NCBI GenBank assembly: GCA_041401985.1
Contig: JAWKTE010000029.1
Location: forward strand, 1-29,029
Direction of reading: 5' to 3'
Origin: JACKHA01 sp041401985
Lineage (GTDB): Bacteria; Planctomycetota; Phycisphaerae; Phycisphaerales; UBA1924
DNA: 29,029 nt
The translations under genes and the position numbers were made by a program. The notes beneath the pieces are model-generated. The model was given only the letters and a program-made list of their open reading frames with translations, was not told where the DNA came from and did no database searches. Numbering within the stretch: position 1 is the stretch's first letter; each line of letters begins with the position of its first letter. This document shows, piece by piece, positions 7,450 to 15,655 of this stretch.

Positions 7450-7657
7450 CACACCGATCGCCACAGCCCGTCGCCGCTGCCCATCCTCACGGCCCGTCCG
7501 CAACCCCGCGCCACGATTCCCCAGCGTGCCGCTGTGAATCTGCGCCGTCCTTGCCGCCCTCCCCGCCCGAGAACCGCCCGCTCACCCCCTTCGCAACATT
7601 CACCCTCCCCAACCCTTCCCCCGGCGTCGATACCCCAACCATGCGCGGAGCTACGCC

Positions 7658-8893
7658 ATGCTGAGGGTGCCCATCGCCGAGGCACGTCCGGGAATGACTC
7701 TGGCCGCCGTAGTCGCGCACCCGCGCAACCCCGGCACGCCCCTGCTGCGCCCCGGCGTCGTCCTCGACGAGCACGCCATCGAGCGCCTCCGCGAGATCGA
7801 GTGCGAAGAGGTCTGGATCGAGTACCCGGGCCTCGAGTTCGTCCGCGACCACGTCTGCCCGGAGGTCTTCGCCGCACGCACCCGCATCGCCCAGCAGGTC
7901 GCCGGCGCGTTCCGCGCGGTCGTCCGCGGCTCGCACGCCAAACTCGACTGGCCCGCCTATCGCGACGCCATCGCCTCGCTGATGGGCCGCCTGACCTCCA
8001 GCCGCAGCGCCCAGACCTTCGTCCAGCAGGCCAGCCGCCACGACCAGCCCATGCTGGCCCACGCCGTCAACGCCTGCCACCTGAGCCTGCTCATGGGTCT
8101 GCGCCTGGACTTCTACCTGGTCCAGGAACGCTCCCGCGTGCCCGCCACCATCGCCAAGAACGCCGTCAACCTGGGCCTGGGCGCCATGCTCAAGGACATC
8201 GGCATGATGGAACTGGACCAGGAGGCCCTGGACCGCTGGTACGCAACCCAAGACGACAACGACCCCGACTTCCAGTCCCACGTTGTCCGCGGCTTCGAGC
8301 GCGTCCGGGGCTCCGTCGACCCCTCAGCCGCCGCCGTCGTCCTGCACCACCACCAGAAGTTCGACGGCAGCGGCTTCCCGCCCGTCCGCTCCGTCCAGTC
8401 CATGACCCGCAACCTGGTCGGACGCGAGATCCACGTCTTCGCCCGCATCGCCGCCTGCGCCGACCTGTTCGACCGCCTCCGCTACCCGCCCCGCGCCGAG
8501 GGGCGCATCGCCCAGATGTCCACCTGCCGCGCCCTGAGCCTGATGCGCCGCCCGCCCTACTCGAACTGGATCGACCCAACCGTCTTCCGCGCCCTGGTCC
8601 AGTGCGTCCCCGTCTTCGCCCCCGGCACCATGGTCGTCCTGAACGACGGACGCCGCGGCGTCGTCGTCGCCTGGACCCCCGAGTTCCCCTGCCAGCCCAC
8701 CGTCGAAATCCTGGGCACAAGCCTGATGGGCGTCGACGAGTCCGAACGCGAGCGGATCGACCTGCGCGAAGCCCCGCACCTGTCCGTCGCCTGGGCCGAG
8801 GGGTTCGACGTGACCGAGGACCTGTTCTTCCCCGCCTCACCGCACGAGTTCACGCTGGCCGGCGACGGGACGTGGGTGGGGCAGGGCAGCTAG
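7658..8893 (+). CDS. Degenerate HD-GYP domain protein
   Basis: This 411-residue protein has an N-terminal segment of the kind found before HD-GYP domains (VPIAEARPGMTLAAVV, GVVLDEHAIERLREIECEEVWIEYPG) and a C-terminal HD-GYP-like domain. HD-GYP enzymes hydrolyse cyclic di-GMP using a metal-bound His-Asp pair. Here the usual L(L)HDIGK is LKDIGMMELD, so the His is Lys179 with Asp180 kept. His135, His208, and His230-232 with KFDGSGFP remain, so GYP has become GFP. The C-terminus (about residues 330-411) has a small beta-rich extension. Loss of the HD histidine predicts no or altered hydrolysis, perhaps a sensor role. GGAG lies eight bases before the ATG. It stands alone between the secreted protein gene and rpmI. 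Confidence 0.75.
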   Translation: MLRVPIAEARPGMTLAAVVAHPRNPGTPLLRPGVVLDEHAIERLREIECEEVWIEYPGLEFVRDHVCPEVFAARTRIAQQVAGAFRAVVRGSHAKLDWPAYRDAIASLMGRLTSSRSAQTFVQQASRHDQPMLAHAVNACHLSLLMGLRLDFYLVQERSRVPATIAKNAVNLGLGAMLKDIGMMELDQEALDRWYATQDDNDPDFQSHVVRGFERVRGSVDPSAAAVVLHHHQKFDGSGFPPVRSVQSMTRNLVGREIHVFARIAACADLFDRLRYPPRAEGRIAQMSTCRALSLMRRPPYSNWIDPTVFRALVQCVPVFAPGTMVVLNDGRRGVVVAWTPEFPCQPTVEILGTSLMGVDESERERIDLREAPHLSVAWAEGFDVTEDLFFPASPHEFTLAGDGTWVGQGS

Positions 8894-8934
8894 CCCGAGG
8901 TCGAACTCGCCGAACCGTTCCCAGGTGTGTCCGC

Positions 8935-8963
8935 TTGCTGGTGGGGGGGTTCGTGTCTACGCT
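8935..8963 (+). promoter_or_regulatory. Candidate promoter for rpmI-rplT
   Basis: TTGCTG and TACGCT are separated by 17 bases, giving a plausible housekeeping promoter about 120 bases before rpmI. Only half of the -10 positions match consensus, so this is tentative. Confidence 0.35.
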
Positions 8964-9085
8964 TCCCGGCTCCGGGTCGCCCGTCCAGGTGCCCCGCTGT
9001 TCGGTGGCCGTCGGTGGGCGGCCCCCCTGATTCACCCGTCCCGACGAACGCGCCCGGCTGTCCCGGCGTGATGGCGAGGCTCGCA

Positions 9086-9400
9086 ATGCCCAAGAACAGG
9101 CCTCACAAGGGCTTCCTCAAGCGATTCCGCATCTCCAAGACCGGCATGGTCCGCCATCGCTCGGCCTACCACAAGCACCTTTCCAGCAGCAAGAGCGGCA
9201 AGCGCCTCCGCCAACTCCGCAAGGACCGCTTCTGCGCCAACCCCGACGCCAAGCGCTTCGAGCGCCTCCTCTTCCGCCGCCTCCGCGGTCGCACCCAGCC
9301 CCGGGCCGCTCTCCGGCGCAGCCCGAACCCGGCCCAGCGCCGCGAGATGAAGGCCGCCCGCGCCGCCGCCCGGACCCCCGTGAAGTCCGCGGCGGAATAG
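9086..9400 (+). CDS. rpmI: Large-subunit ribosomal protein L35, with C-terminal extension
   Basis: This component of the 50S ribosomal subunit has the L35 signature MPKNRPHKGFLKRFRIS at its N-terminus, followed by KTGMVRHRSAYHKHLSSSKSGKRLRQLRK and KRFERLL. Normal L35 is about 65 residues. This one is 104, with an extra basic, Ala/Arg-rich tail (RGRTQPRAALRRSPNPAQRR, then a further Ala/Lys-rich end). The ATG at 9086 gives the family N-terminus MPK and has GCGAGG six bases upstream. An in-frame ATG at 9071 would add five residues. L35 and L20 are adjacent as usual, but the translation-factor gene infC, which often precedes them, is absent. Confidence 0.9.
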   Translation: MPKNRPHKGFLKRFRISKTGMVRHRSAYHKHLSSSKSGKRLRQLRKDRFCANPDAKRFERLLFRRLRGRTQPRAALRRSPNPAQRREMKAARAAARTPVKSAAE

Positions 9401-9518
9401 CCCAAACCACTGAACCATCGTTCCCAACGCCGGGGTCCGTCCCCAGCCGGTCCTCTCAACCTGTCCGTCGGGACCCAAGCGGGGCCGCCCCCCTCCGCCG
9501 GACGAATCGGAGTTTGCC

Positions 9519-9893
9519 ATGCCCCGCGTTCGCAAAGGCGCCGCCAAGGCGCAGGCCCGTAAGCGGATCCTCCGCGCCGCCCGCGGGTACTACGGCGTCC
9601 GCAGCCGCCACCAGTACCAGGCCCAGATCAACCTCGTCCGCGCCGGTGCCCAGGCCTTCGAGGGACGCAAACTCCGCAAGCGCGACATGCGCTCCCTGTG
9701 GATCACCCGCATCACCGCGGCGTGCCGCATGCGCAACACCCGCTACAGCCTCTTCATGAACGGGCTCCGCCTCGCGGGCGTCACCCTCAACCGCAAGATG
9801 CTCAGCAACCTGGCCATCGAAGAGCCCAAGGTCTTCGACGAACTGGTCGAACTGGCCGTCAAGGCCAGCAAGGCCACGCCGGCCAAGGCCTGA
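9519..9893 (+). CDS. rplT: Large-subunit ribosomal protein L20
   Basis: This 124-residue protein of the 50S subunit binds 23S rRNA early in assembly. The whole family pattern is present: MPRVRKGAAKAQARKRILRAARGYYG, RSRHQYQAQ, KRDMRSLWITRI, RMRNTRYSLFMNGL, LNRKMLSNLAI. The length is normal. GGAG lies seven bases before the ATG. It follows rpmI after 118 bases and is probably co-transcribed with it. In some bacteria L20 represses this operon through its leader; no clear L20-binding pseudoknot could be assigned here. Confidence 0.95.
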   Translation: MPRVRKGAAKAQARKRILRAARGYYGVRSRHQYQAQINLVRAGAQAFEGRKLRKRDMRSLWITRITAACRMRNTRYSLFMNGLRLAGVTLNRKMLSNLAIEEPKVFDELVELAVKASKATPAKA

Positions 9894-10254
9894 GCCACGC
9901 TCGGCCGAGCCTGCCCGAACAGCCGAGCCGCCACCCCCATCGCGCGCAACTTCCTGCAACCGCGGGCGGTTCTCCCACGGACCCACTCCGGGAGACAGCT
10001 GGGGGCGATCCTCTCGCCGACCGATACTGTTGGTTCGACGGTCCCAGGCGCACGATCCGCGCCCACGGGCCGTTGGTCGGACGTCGCCGCACCCCCATCG
10101 CGGCCCGCCCGCACGCCTACCTGCGCTACGACCCGACGCCCCTGCCCGCATCGACCCCGAATCGGGGAAGGTCGCGGGGCCAAATCGCGTTCGCCTGGAG
10201 AGGCATCGGTCAGACCGAACCGAGTTCAGGCAGTCCATCGAAGGAACGACTGGC
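9894..10254 (+). other. 361-base gap between rplT and sua5
   Basis: No gene is seen here. It holds a CTCGGC…GCCGAG pairing just after the rplT stop, a TCTCCC…GGGAGA inverted repeat near 9971-9995, a lone GATACT (-10 like, 10023-10028) without a good -35, and CCCCGA-A-TCGGGG at about 10155-10167. The frame of the next gene stays open upstream to about 10030, but that part shows no family similarity. Confidence 0.4.
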
Positions 10255-11274
10255 GTGGAGCAAGGACAGCAAGCCAACCCGGAGATCCTCAGCGAGGCCG
10301 TCGCACGCCTCAAGGCCGGCCGCCTCGTCGCCTTCCCGACCGAGACGGTCTACGGCCTCGGCGCCGACGCCCTCTCCGATGAGGCCGTCGCCCGCGTCTT
10401 CGCCGCCAAGGGCCGGCCCGCCGGCAACCCGCTGATCGTCCACGTCTCGTCGGCCGCCATGGCGCAGGAGATGGTCGTCAGCCAGTGGCCCGAGGAGGCC
10501 GAGCATCTGGCCCGGGCCTTCTGGCCCGGCCCGCTCTCGCTCGTCCTGCCCAAGCACCACCGCGTCCCCAAGCGCGTCACCGGCGGCGGCCCCAGCGTCG
10601 CCGTCCGCTGCCCCGACCACCCCTTCGCCCTGGCCCTGATCGAGGCCTTCGGCTCGCCCATCGTCGGCCCCAGCGCGAACCTCTCGGGCTCGCTCTCGCC
10701 CACCCGCGCGAGCGACGTCCGCGAGGTCTGGCGCGGGAGCGAGGTCTACGTCATCGACGGCGGCCCGTGCCGCGGCGGCATCGAGTCGACCGTCCTCTCG
10801 CTGGCCAACGCCGCGCCCCGCATCCTCCGCCCGGGCTTCATCGGCAGCGAAGCCATCGAGGCCGTGCTGGGCCGCCCCGTGGAGTCCGACGGGGCGTGGA
10901 CCCCCGCCGAAGGCGAGCCGGCCCCCGCCCCCGGAATCCTCGGACGCCACTACGCCCCCAACGCCCGCGCCCTGCTCATGGACGAGTTCGCCGTGCCCAC
11001 CGGCGTCGACCCCGCCGGTGTCGTGCTCGTCACGCACCGCCCGCCCACGCCCGAGGGCGACGTCCGCGTCGTCCGCATGCCCTCGCGCGCCGAGGAATAC
11101 GCGGCCCGCCTCTACGCCGCCCTCCGCGAGGTCGACGCCATGCACCCGACCCTCATCGTCGTCGAACGCCCGCCGCGATATGGCAGCGACTCGGCCGGCA
11201 CCGCCATCTGGCGCGCGATCCACGAGCGCCTCGAACGGGCCACGGGCGAGCAGGGCGGGGACCGCCCGGTTTGA
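10255..11274 (+). CDS. Threonylcarbamoyl-AMP synthase, Sua5 type
   Basis: The 339-residue enzyme makes threonylcarbamoyl-AMP from threonine, bicarbonate and ATP for the universal t6A37 modification of ANN-decoding tRNAs. The YrdC domain (about residues 10-200) shows TETVYGLGADAL (29-40), the basic AAKGRPAGNPLIVHV stretch and SANLSG (Ser140-Asn142). A C-terminal Sua5 domain follows the linker (APGILGRHYAPN … RYGSDSAGTAIWRAI), making this the long Sua5 form rather than the short TsaC form. GTG at 10255 is chosen because AAGGA lies nine bases upstream and the family similarity starts just after it. Longer readings of the frame add about 75 unrelated residues. Confidence 0.9.
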   Translation: MEQGQQANPEILSEAVARLKAGRLVAFPTETVYGLGADALSDEAVARVFAAKGRPAGNPLIVHVSSAAMAQEMVVSQWPEEAEHLARAFWPGPLSLVLPKHHRVPKRVTGGGPSVAVRCPDHPFALALIEAFGSPIVGPSANLSGSLSPTRASDVREVWRGSEVYVIDGGPCRGGIESTVLSLANAAPRILRPGFIGSEAIEAVLGRPVESDGAWTPAEGEPAPAPGILGRHYAPNARALLMDEFAVPTGVDPAGVVLVTHRPPTPEGDVRVVRMPSRAEEYAARLYAALREVDAMHPTLIVVERPPRYGSDSAGTAIWRAIHERLERATGEQGGDRPV

Positions 11275-11312
11275 TTTTCCTCCCGGCCGTCGCCGTCGTG
11301 TAGACTGGCGGC

Positions 11313-11819
11313 ATGGAGCAGGTTGCAGGAACGCGCGCGCTCGCGAGCGGCCGTGGCATCGCGGCGGTCGTGCTGGCGTCGGTTTCCCTCACGATCGCGG
11401 TGATCAGCGCGTGCCTTCCGCCCCAGTTGCCCGCGCAAGCGCAGTTCATCGAACCTGTGTACCGGATGTACTGGGTGCTTCCCGCGTTTGTCCTGGCGTG
11501 GGCCATCGTGACCCTCGTCCGGCGGTTCTCGTGGCCCGCAGCGCCGACGAACTCGGCGTCGCTCGCGCCGCCAGCCAGCGTGCTCGGTCGCCCGCTGGTG
11601 AGCATGCCCGTGCGGGCGTTCGCGGTGATCGCACCCAGCGTCGTGGCGATCGGCCTCGGCCTGCGCTCGCTCTCGTACACCGATCGCTGGTATGTCGGCA
11701 CGGCCGCGTTCGCCGCGCTGGGCCTGCCGATCTCGACCATCGCAATCGCGCTGCTCATGCAGTGCATCTGGTTGATGGACCGACGCGGCCCCACCGCGCA
11801 GTCGGTCGGCTCGCGCTGA
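11313..11819 (+). CDS. Small integral membrane protein of unknown function
   Basis: I do not recognise this 168-residue protein. It shows about four hydrophobic segments: GIAAVVLASVSLTIAVISAC, MYWVLPAFVLAWAIVTLV, AFAVIAPSVVAIGLGL and VGTAAFAALGLPISTIAIAL. It is therefore probably an inner-membrane protein. No Shine-Dalgarno precedes the ATG. A TAGACT hexamer ends six bases before it, which would suit a leaderless message. It is followed after 19 bases by the prepilin-like gene, so the two may be one unit. Codon choice is less C-biased than in the flanking genes. Confidence 0.55.
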   Translation: MEQVAGTRALASGRGIAAVVLASVSLTIAVISACLPPQLPAQAQFIEPVYRMYWVLPAFVLAWAIVTLVRRFSWPAAPTNSASLAPPASVLGRPLVSMPVRAFAVIAPSVVAIGLGLRSLSYTDRWYVGTAAFAALGLPISTIAIALLMQCIWLMDRRGPTAQSVGSR

Positions 11820-11838
11820 GCAAGGAAGGAACCAAGCC

Positions 11839-12900
11839 ATGCCACGCCGCGGATTCACGCTCATCGACCTGGCCGCCCTGCTCGTTATGGCCTCGACGAC
11901 CGGCCTCATGATGCTCTCGCCGGGCTGCCGCCTCTTCCAGGCACGCGAACAGGCACGCCAACTCAAGGACGCCACGCAGCAGCGCGGCATCCACCAGTCG
12001 CTCATCGTCTTCGCCCAGAACAACCGCGACCGCTACCCGCTCCCCAGCCAACTCGACCTCGCGGGCAACACCATCGACGTGGGGCAGGAGGCCGACGCGT
12101 CGCGCGCTACCCTTCTCGATTCGACGCGCCACGTCATGGCGATCTGCTTGTTCCAGGGATTCGTGCCGCTGGAGATGTACGTCAGCACCGACGAGGCCGG
12201 GCGGATCGAGGTCTTCCACGACTACGAGTTCTTTGACCCCCCTCACGCGGCCAACCCGAGGCTGGCCCTGTGGGACCCCGCCTTCCGCGCCACGCCCGAG
12301 GACTCCGGCTTCGGCGTCGCCGAAGGCGCGGCCCCCGGCGGGTTCTCTTACGCCCACACGCCGCTCTTTGCCGATCGCCTCATGCACTGGCGCAACACAT
12401 TCGCCGCGACCGAGGCCGTGCTCGCCAACCGCGGCCCGTCGTACACGCTCGATGGCCCCGCCGCCACCGGCACCTGGCAACTCGTCGCGGACGACGCGGG
12501 CGCGAGAGCCGCCGCCGAGGCCGACGATGCCCGCTTCGACACGCCCCGCGGCCCGCGCTCCAACACGCTCCGAATGTTCGGCGACGACAGCGCGTGGGAG
12601 GGCAACGTCGTCTACAACGACAACCACACCGAGTTCCACGAACGCCCCGACCCGGACACACTGCGCTTCGCGTTCACGGGCCTCGACCCCGCCGCACGCC
12701 GCCAGAACGACAACATCTTCGTGAACGAGGACGACCAGGCCCGCACGCCAATGGACGACCAGAACACCTTCGGCGCCGGCGTCCGCGACCGCGACATCTA
12801 CCTCCGCTCCTACGCCGGAGGCGACGCGGCCGACCCGCGCATCACCATGCAGGGCAAGGGCGACGCACGCCGCTGGTCGATCGACGTGTTCCTCGACTGA
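11839..12900 (+). CDS. Prepilin-like protein with type IV pilin N-terminus
   Basis: This 353-residue protein opens with MPRRGFTLIDLAALLVM, a class III (type IV pilin/pseudopilin) leader cut after Gly5 by a prepilin peptidase. The residue at mature position 5 is Asp instead of the usual Glu. The first hydrophobic helix is interrupted by MASTTGLMMLSPGC. The remainder is a large soluble domain rich in Asp, with VVYNDNHTEFHE near residue 260. Planctomycetes carry many such proteins with pilin leaders and large heads (DUF1559-like); I cannot place this one in a named family. AAGGAAGGA lies upstream of the ATG. It may be displayed by a type II secretion or pilus-like assembly. Confidence 0.65.
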   Translation: MPRRGFTLIDLAALLVMASTTGLMMLSPGCRLFQAREQARQLKDATQQRGIHQSLIVFAQNNRDRYPLPSQLDLAGNTIDVGQEADASRATLLDSTRHVMAICLFQGFVPLEMYVSTDEAGRIEVFHDYEFFDPPHAANPRLALWDPAFRATPEDSGFGVAEGAAPGGFSYAHTPLFADRLMHWRNTFAATEAVLANRGPSYTLDGPAATGTWQLVADDAGARAAAEADDARFDTPRGPRSNTLRMFGDDSAWEGNVVYNDNHTEFHERPDPDTLRFAFTGLDPAARRQNDNIFVNEDDQARTPMDDQNTFGAGVRDRDIYLRSYAGGDAADPRITMQGKGDARRWSIDVFLD

Positions 12901-12957
12901 TCCCGGACGGGCGGGCGGATCGCAATCGCGGCCACTCTCGGTGGACAACCGCCGCGC

Positions 12958-13863
12958 TCACCCGCCCATCAGACTCGGCAACCCCAGCCCTTTGCGCAGC
13001 CCCGCGAGCTGCCCCAGGTGCCACCCCGCGTGCCACGCGCTCTTCAGGGCCGAATCCAGCTTGTCGTGCACGAAGTTGGCCCCGTCGCCCGCCGGCCCGC
13101 CCACGATCTCCTGGTCATCCAGCGACTCGATCGCGGCGCACAGCCGGTCGATCGACGCCTCGTACGCCGCCCGCACGTCCGCGATCGGCGGATACCCCGC
13201 CTCGTTGCCCGTCGGCTTCGAGCCCATGCCGAACAGGCGGTCCCACTCCGCCGGGAACGTGATCGGCTGCCCGTCGATCAGGCACGCGAACCACTGGTTC
13301 GACTGGGCCATGTGCCCCAGCGTCCACAGTTTGTGGTTGGCCGCCCCCGGCAACTGCTCGCACGACTTTTCATCCGGGATCCCCGCGGCCATGTCCGCCA
13401 CCATGCGGCACGCGAACCGCACGAACGCGCTGGCCCGCGCGCCAAGGGCATACGACCGCTCGGCAGGCGCCGCACCAGCCGCAACGACAGGTGCGACAGT
13501 CGCGGCCTCCACCGCCTTCGCCGATGCCGCCTTGCCCGCCCCGGCCTTCTTCCGCGCCTTGATCGGCTTCCGCGCATCACGGCTGCCCGCCTTGGCCGCG
13601 TGCGTCGCGGTGCGCGGCGTGCCGCTGCCACGTGATCGCGACGATGACGCAGCCGCGCCCCCGCCCGCCGCTTTCTTGCCCGCCCGCGGAGCCGCCTTCC
13701 TGGCGGTCTTCTTTGCACCCGCCTTGCCGGCCTCCTTCGCCGTCTTCGGCGCGACCTTCTTCGAGGCCTTCTTTGCGACGTTCTTCACCGCTTTCTTCGC
13801 GGCTTTCTTCGTGGCCTTCCTGGCCGTCTTCTTCGTCGCCTTCTTCACGGGCTTCTTGCTCAT
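12958..13863 (-). CDS. DinB-like domain protein with histone-H1-like Lys/Ala tail
   Basis: This 301-residue protein is built from two unlike halves. Residues 1 to about 130 are almost only Lys, Ala, Arg and Gly (repeated KKAxKKAxKK units), as in bacterial histone-H1-like DNA-binding tails. Residues about 135-301 form a DinB/YfiT-like four-helix bundle, with the three expected metal histidines visible: His184 in TLGHMAQSNQWF, and His278 and His282 in AWHAGWHLGQL. DinB-family proteins are often thiol transferases or of unknown function. ATG 13863 has GGAGG six bases upstream; the frame continues 14 codons further without a better start. It is convergent with the prepilin-like gene. Confidence 0.7.
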   Translation of the reverse strand: MSKKPVKKATKKTARKATKKAAKKAVKNVAKKASKKVAPKTAKEAGKAGAKKTARKAAPRAGKKAAGGGAAASSSRSRGSGTPRTATHAAKAGSRDARKPIKARKKAGAGKAASAKAVEAATVAPVVAAGAAPAERSYALGARASAFVRFACRMVADMAAGIPDEKSCEQLPGAANHKLWTLGHMAQSNQWFACLIDGQPITFPAEWDRLFGMGSKPTGNEAGYPPIADVRAAYEASIDRLCAAIESLDDQEIVGGPAGDGANFVHDKLDSALKSAWHAGWHLGQLAGLRKGLGLPSLMGG

Positions 13864-14084
13864 CGGTGCCTCCAACGCGCGATCATACCGCCGCACGCGA
13901 ATCACGGATCGCGCCCCGCCGTGCTCGTCACCGCACGCCCACCCTCCGCCACGCCGCGCACCGGCCCCAACTCCCGCCCAACTCCACCCCCCGCCCTATC
14001 CTTGCTCCCCTCCGCCCGCGCCCCGGCCATCGCGGACGGACCCCAACCAGTCCCCGCAACGACAGGCCACACAGAGGGTTACGC

Positions 14085-15566
14085 ATGTCCCGCCTCAAGA
14101 TCGCGCTCGCCCCCGGCGACGGCATCGGCCCCGAGATCATGGCCGCCTCCGTGGCCCTCCTCGACGCCGCCGGCGTGAGCGCCCACGTCGAGTTCGTCCC
14201 CGTCGAGATGGGGGCGAGCGTGTTCGACCGCGACTCGCGCGGCCTGACCGACGAGGCCATCAGCACCGTCGAGCAGTGCGGCATCGTCTACAAGGGCCCC
14301 ATGGCCACCCCGTCCGGAGGCGGCGGAAAGTCCATCAACGTCACCCTCCGCAAGATGTACGGCGCCTTCGCCAACATCCGACACTTCCAGGCCCTCCCCG
14401 GCGTCGAAACCCTCTACTCCCGCGCCGGCGTCCCCGTCGACTTCTACGTCATCCGCGAGAACCTCGAGGACACCTACGGCGGCATCGAACACCGCCTCAC
14501 AAACGACGTCGTCGAGTGCAAACGCCTCATCTCCGCCCCCGGCTGCGACCAGGTCCACCGCGCAGCGTTCGCTCTGGCCGACCGCCTCGGCATTGGTCTT
14601 GTGCACTGCGGGCACAAGGCCAACATCATGAAGATGACCGACGGCCTCTTCCTCGAACGCTTCCACAAGGCCGGCGAGAACTATCCCAACATCCAGCGGG
14701 CCGACGTCATCGTCGACGCCCTGTGCATGAACCTCGTGCTCCGCCCCCAGCAGTTCCGCATGGTCGTCCTGCCCAACCTCCAGGGCGACATCGTCTCCGA
14801 TCTGGCCGCGGGCCTCGTCGGCGGCCTGGGCTTCGCGCCCAGCGCCAACATTGGCAACCACGTCTCCATCTTCGAGGCCGTCCACGGCACCGCCCCCGAC
14901 ATCGCCGGGCGCGGCATCGCCAACCCCACCGCCCTCATCCTCTCGGGCATCATGATGCTCAGGCACATCGGCCTGCTCCGACAGGCCGCCAAGATCGAGA
15001 ACGCCCTGCTGGCCACCCTTGAGGCCGGCGTCCACACCGGCGACTTCGGCGGCGGCCCCGCCACCGCCGTCAAGACCATGGCCTTCGTCGAGGCCATCGT
15101 CGCCCACCTGGGCAAGCAGCCCAGCACGCGCGAGCCCGTGCCCGTGCCCGAGCAGCACAGCGTCACGTTCACCCGTCCGGATCGCCCCCGCGTCAACCCG
15201 CTGCTGCGGACCTACGAGCAGATGGTCTCCCACCACGTCGGCGCCGACATCTACATCGACACCCTCCTGCCCGTGCCCGAACTGGCCGAGATCCTCCAGC
15301 GCCTCTGCGAGGCCACCCCCTTCAAACTCACCCTCCTCTCCAACCGCGGCACCCAGGTCTGGCCCACCGGCAGCCCCTTCACCGAGGTCGTCGACTACTA
15401 CCGCGCCCGCTTCCAGGTCCGCGACACCAACATGATCGGCGTGCTCGGCCAGTCCAGCACCGTCTCGCTCTTCAACCGCATCGCCGAGAAGTTCCAGGTG
15501 ACGGATTTCCAGCCCCTCAAGATGTACGACGGCCAGGCGGGGTACTCGATGGCCCAGGGGCAGTAG
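14085..15566 (+). CDS. icd: Isocitrate dehydrogenase, long form with C-terminal extension
   Basis: This 493-residue TCA-cycle enzyme oxidatively decarboxylates isocitrate to 2-oxoglutarate. The core shows GDGIGPEIM, substrate-binding KSINVTLRKMYGAFANIR, VIRENLEDTYGGIEH, GHKANIMKMTDGLF, NLQGDIVSDLAAG and EAVHGTAPDIAGRGIANPTA. The cofactor loop has Asp272-Ile273 after HGTAP, where NADP enzymes usually have Lys-Tyr, so NAD is the likely cofactor. About 140 extra residues at the C-terminus (from near RVNPLLRTYEQMVSHHVGADIYIDT) resemble the added domain of Thermus/Rickettsia-type enzymes. GAGGG lies seven bases before the ATG. Confidence 0.88.
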   Translation: MSRLKIALAPGDGIGPEIMAASVALLDAAGVSAHVEFVPVEMGASVFDRDSRGLTDEAISTVEQCGIVYKGPMATPSGGGGKSINVTLRKMYGAFANIRHFQALPGVETLYSRAGVPVDFYVIRENLEDTYGGIEHRLTNDVVECKRLISAPGCDQVHRAAFALADRLGIGLVHCGHKANIMKMTDGLFLERFHKAGENYPNIQRADVIVDALCMNLVLRPQQFRMVVLPNLQGDIVSDLAAGLVGGLGFAPSANIGNHVSIFEAVHGTAPDIAGRGIANPTALILSGIMMLRHIGLLRQAAKIENALLATLEAGVHTGDFGGGPATAVKTMAFVEAIVAHLGKQPSTREPVPVPEQHSVTFTRPDRPRVNPLLRTYEQMVSHHVGADIYIDTLLPVPELAEILQRLCEATPFKLTLLSNRGTQVWPTGSPFTEVVDYYRARFQVRDTNMIGVLGQSSTVSLFNRIAEKFQVTDFQPLKMYDGQAGYSMAQGQ

Positions 15567-15581
15567 CCGCGCGTCGCGCGG
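15567..15581 (+). terminator. Hairpin directly after the isocitrate dehydrogenase stop
   Basis: CCGCGC-GTC-GCGCGG starts at the base after the stop codon. It is a strong GC stem without a T-run, and could terminate or protect the icd message. Confidence 0.35.
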
Positions 15582-15593
15582 TACGACGCACGA

Positions 15594-15627
15594 TGTGTGG
15601 CATGGCTGTGGCTCGGCACAGCCATGG
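15594..15627 (+). repeat. R1 palindromic repeat, copy 1
   Basis: TGTGGCATGGCTGTG, GCTCGG and CACAGCCATGG form a perfect 10-bp inverted repeat (CATGGCTGTG / CACAGCCATG) around six bases. The same element, disrupted by an insertion sequence, stands before the other small gene of the island (16391-16417 joined to 17441-17454). Confidence 0.6.
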
Positions 15628-15655
15628 CCCGCCACCCAGTGGGATCACCGCTCCG

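Noticed and set aside
5586..7664. Arg-rich frame overlapping the kelch-like gene
   Set aside because: Its Arg/Pro/His composition is typical of an out-of-frame reading; the overlapping gene has repeats, a signal peptide and a ribosome site.
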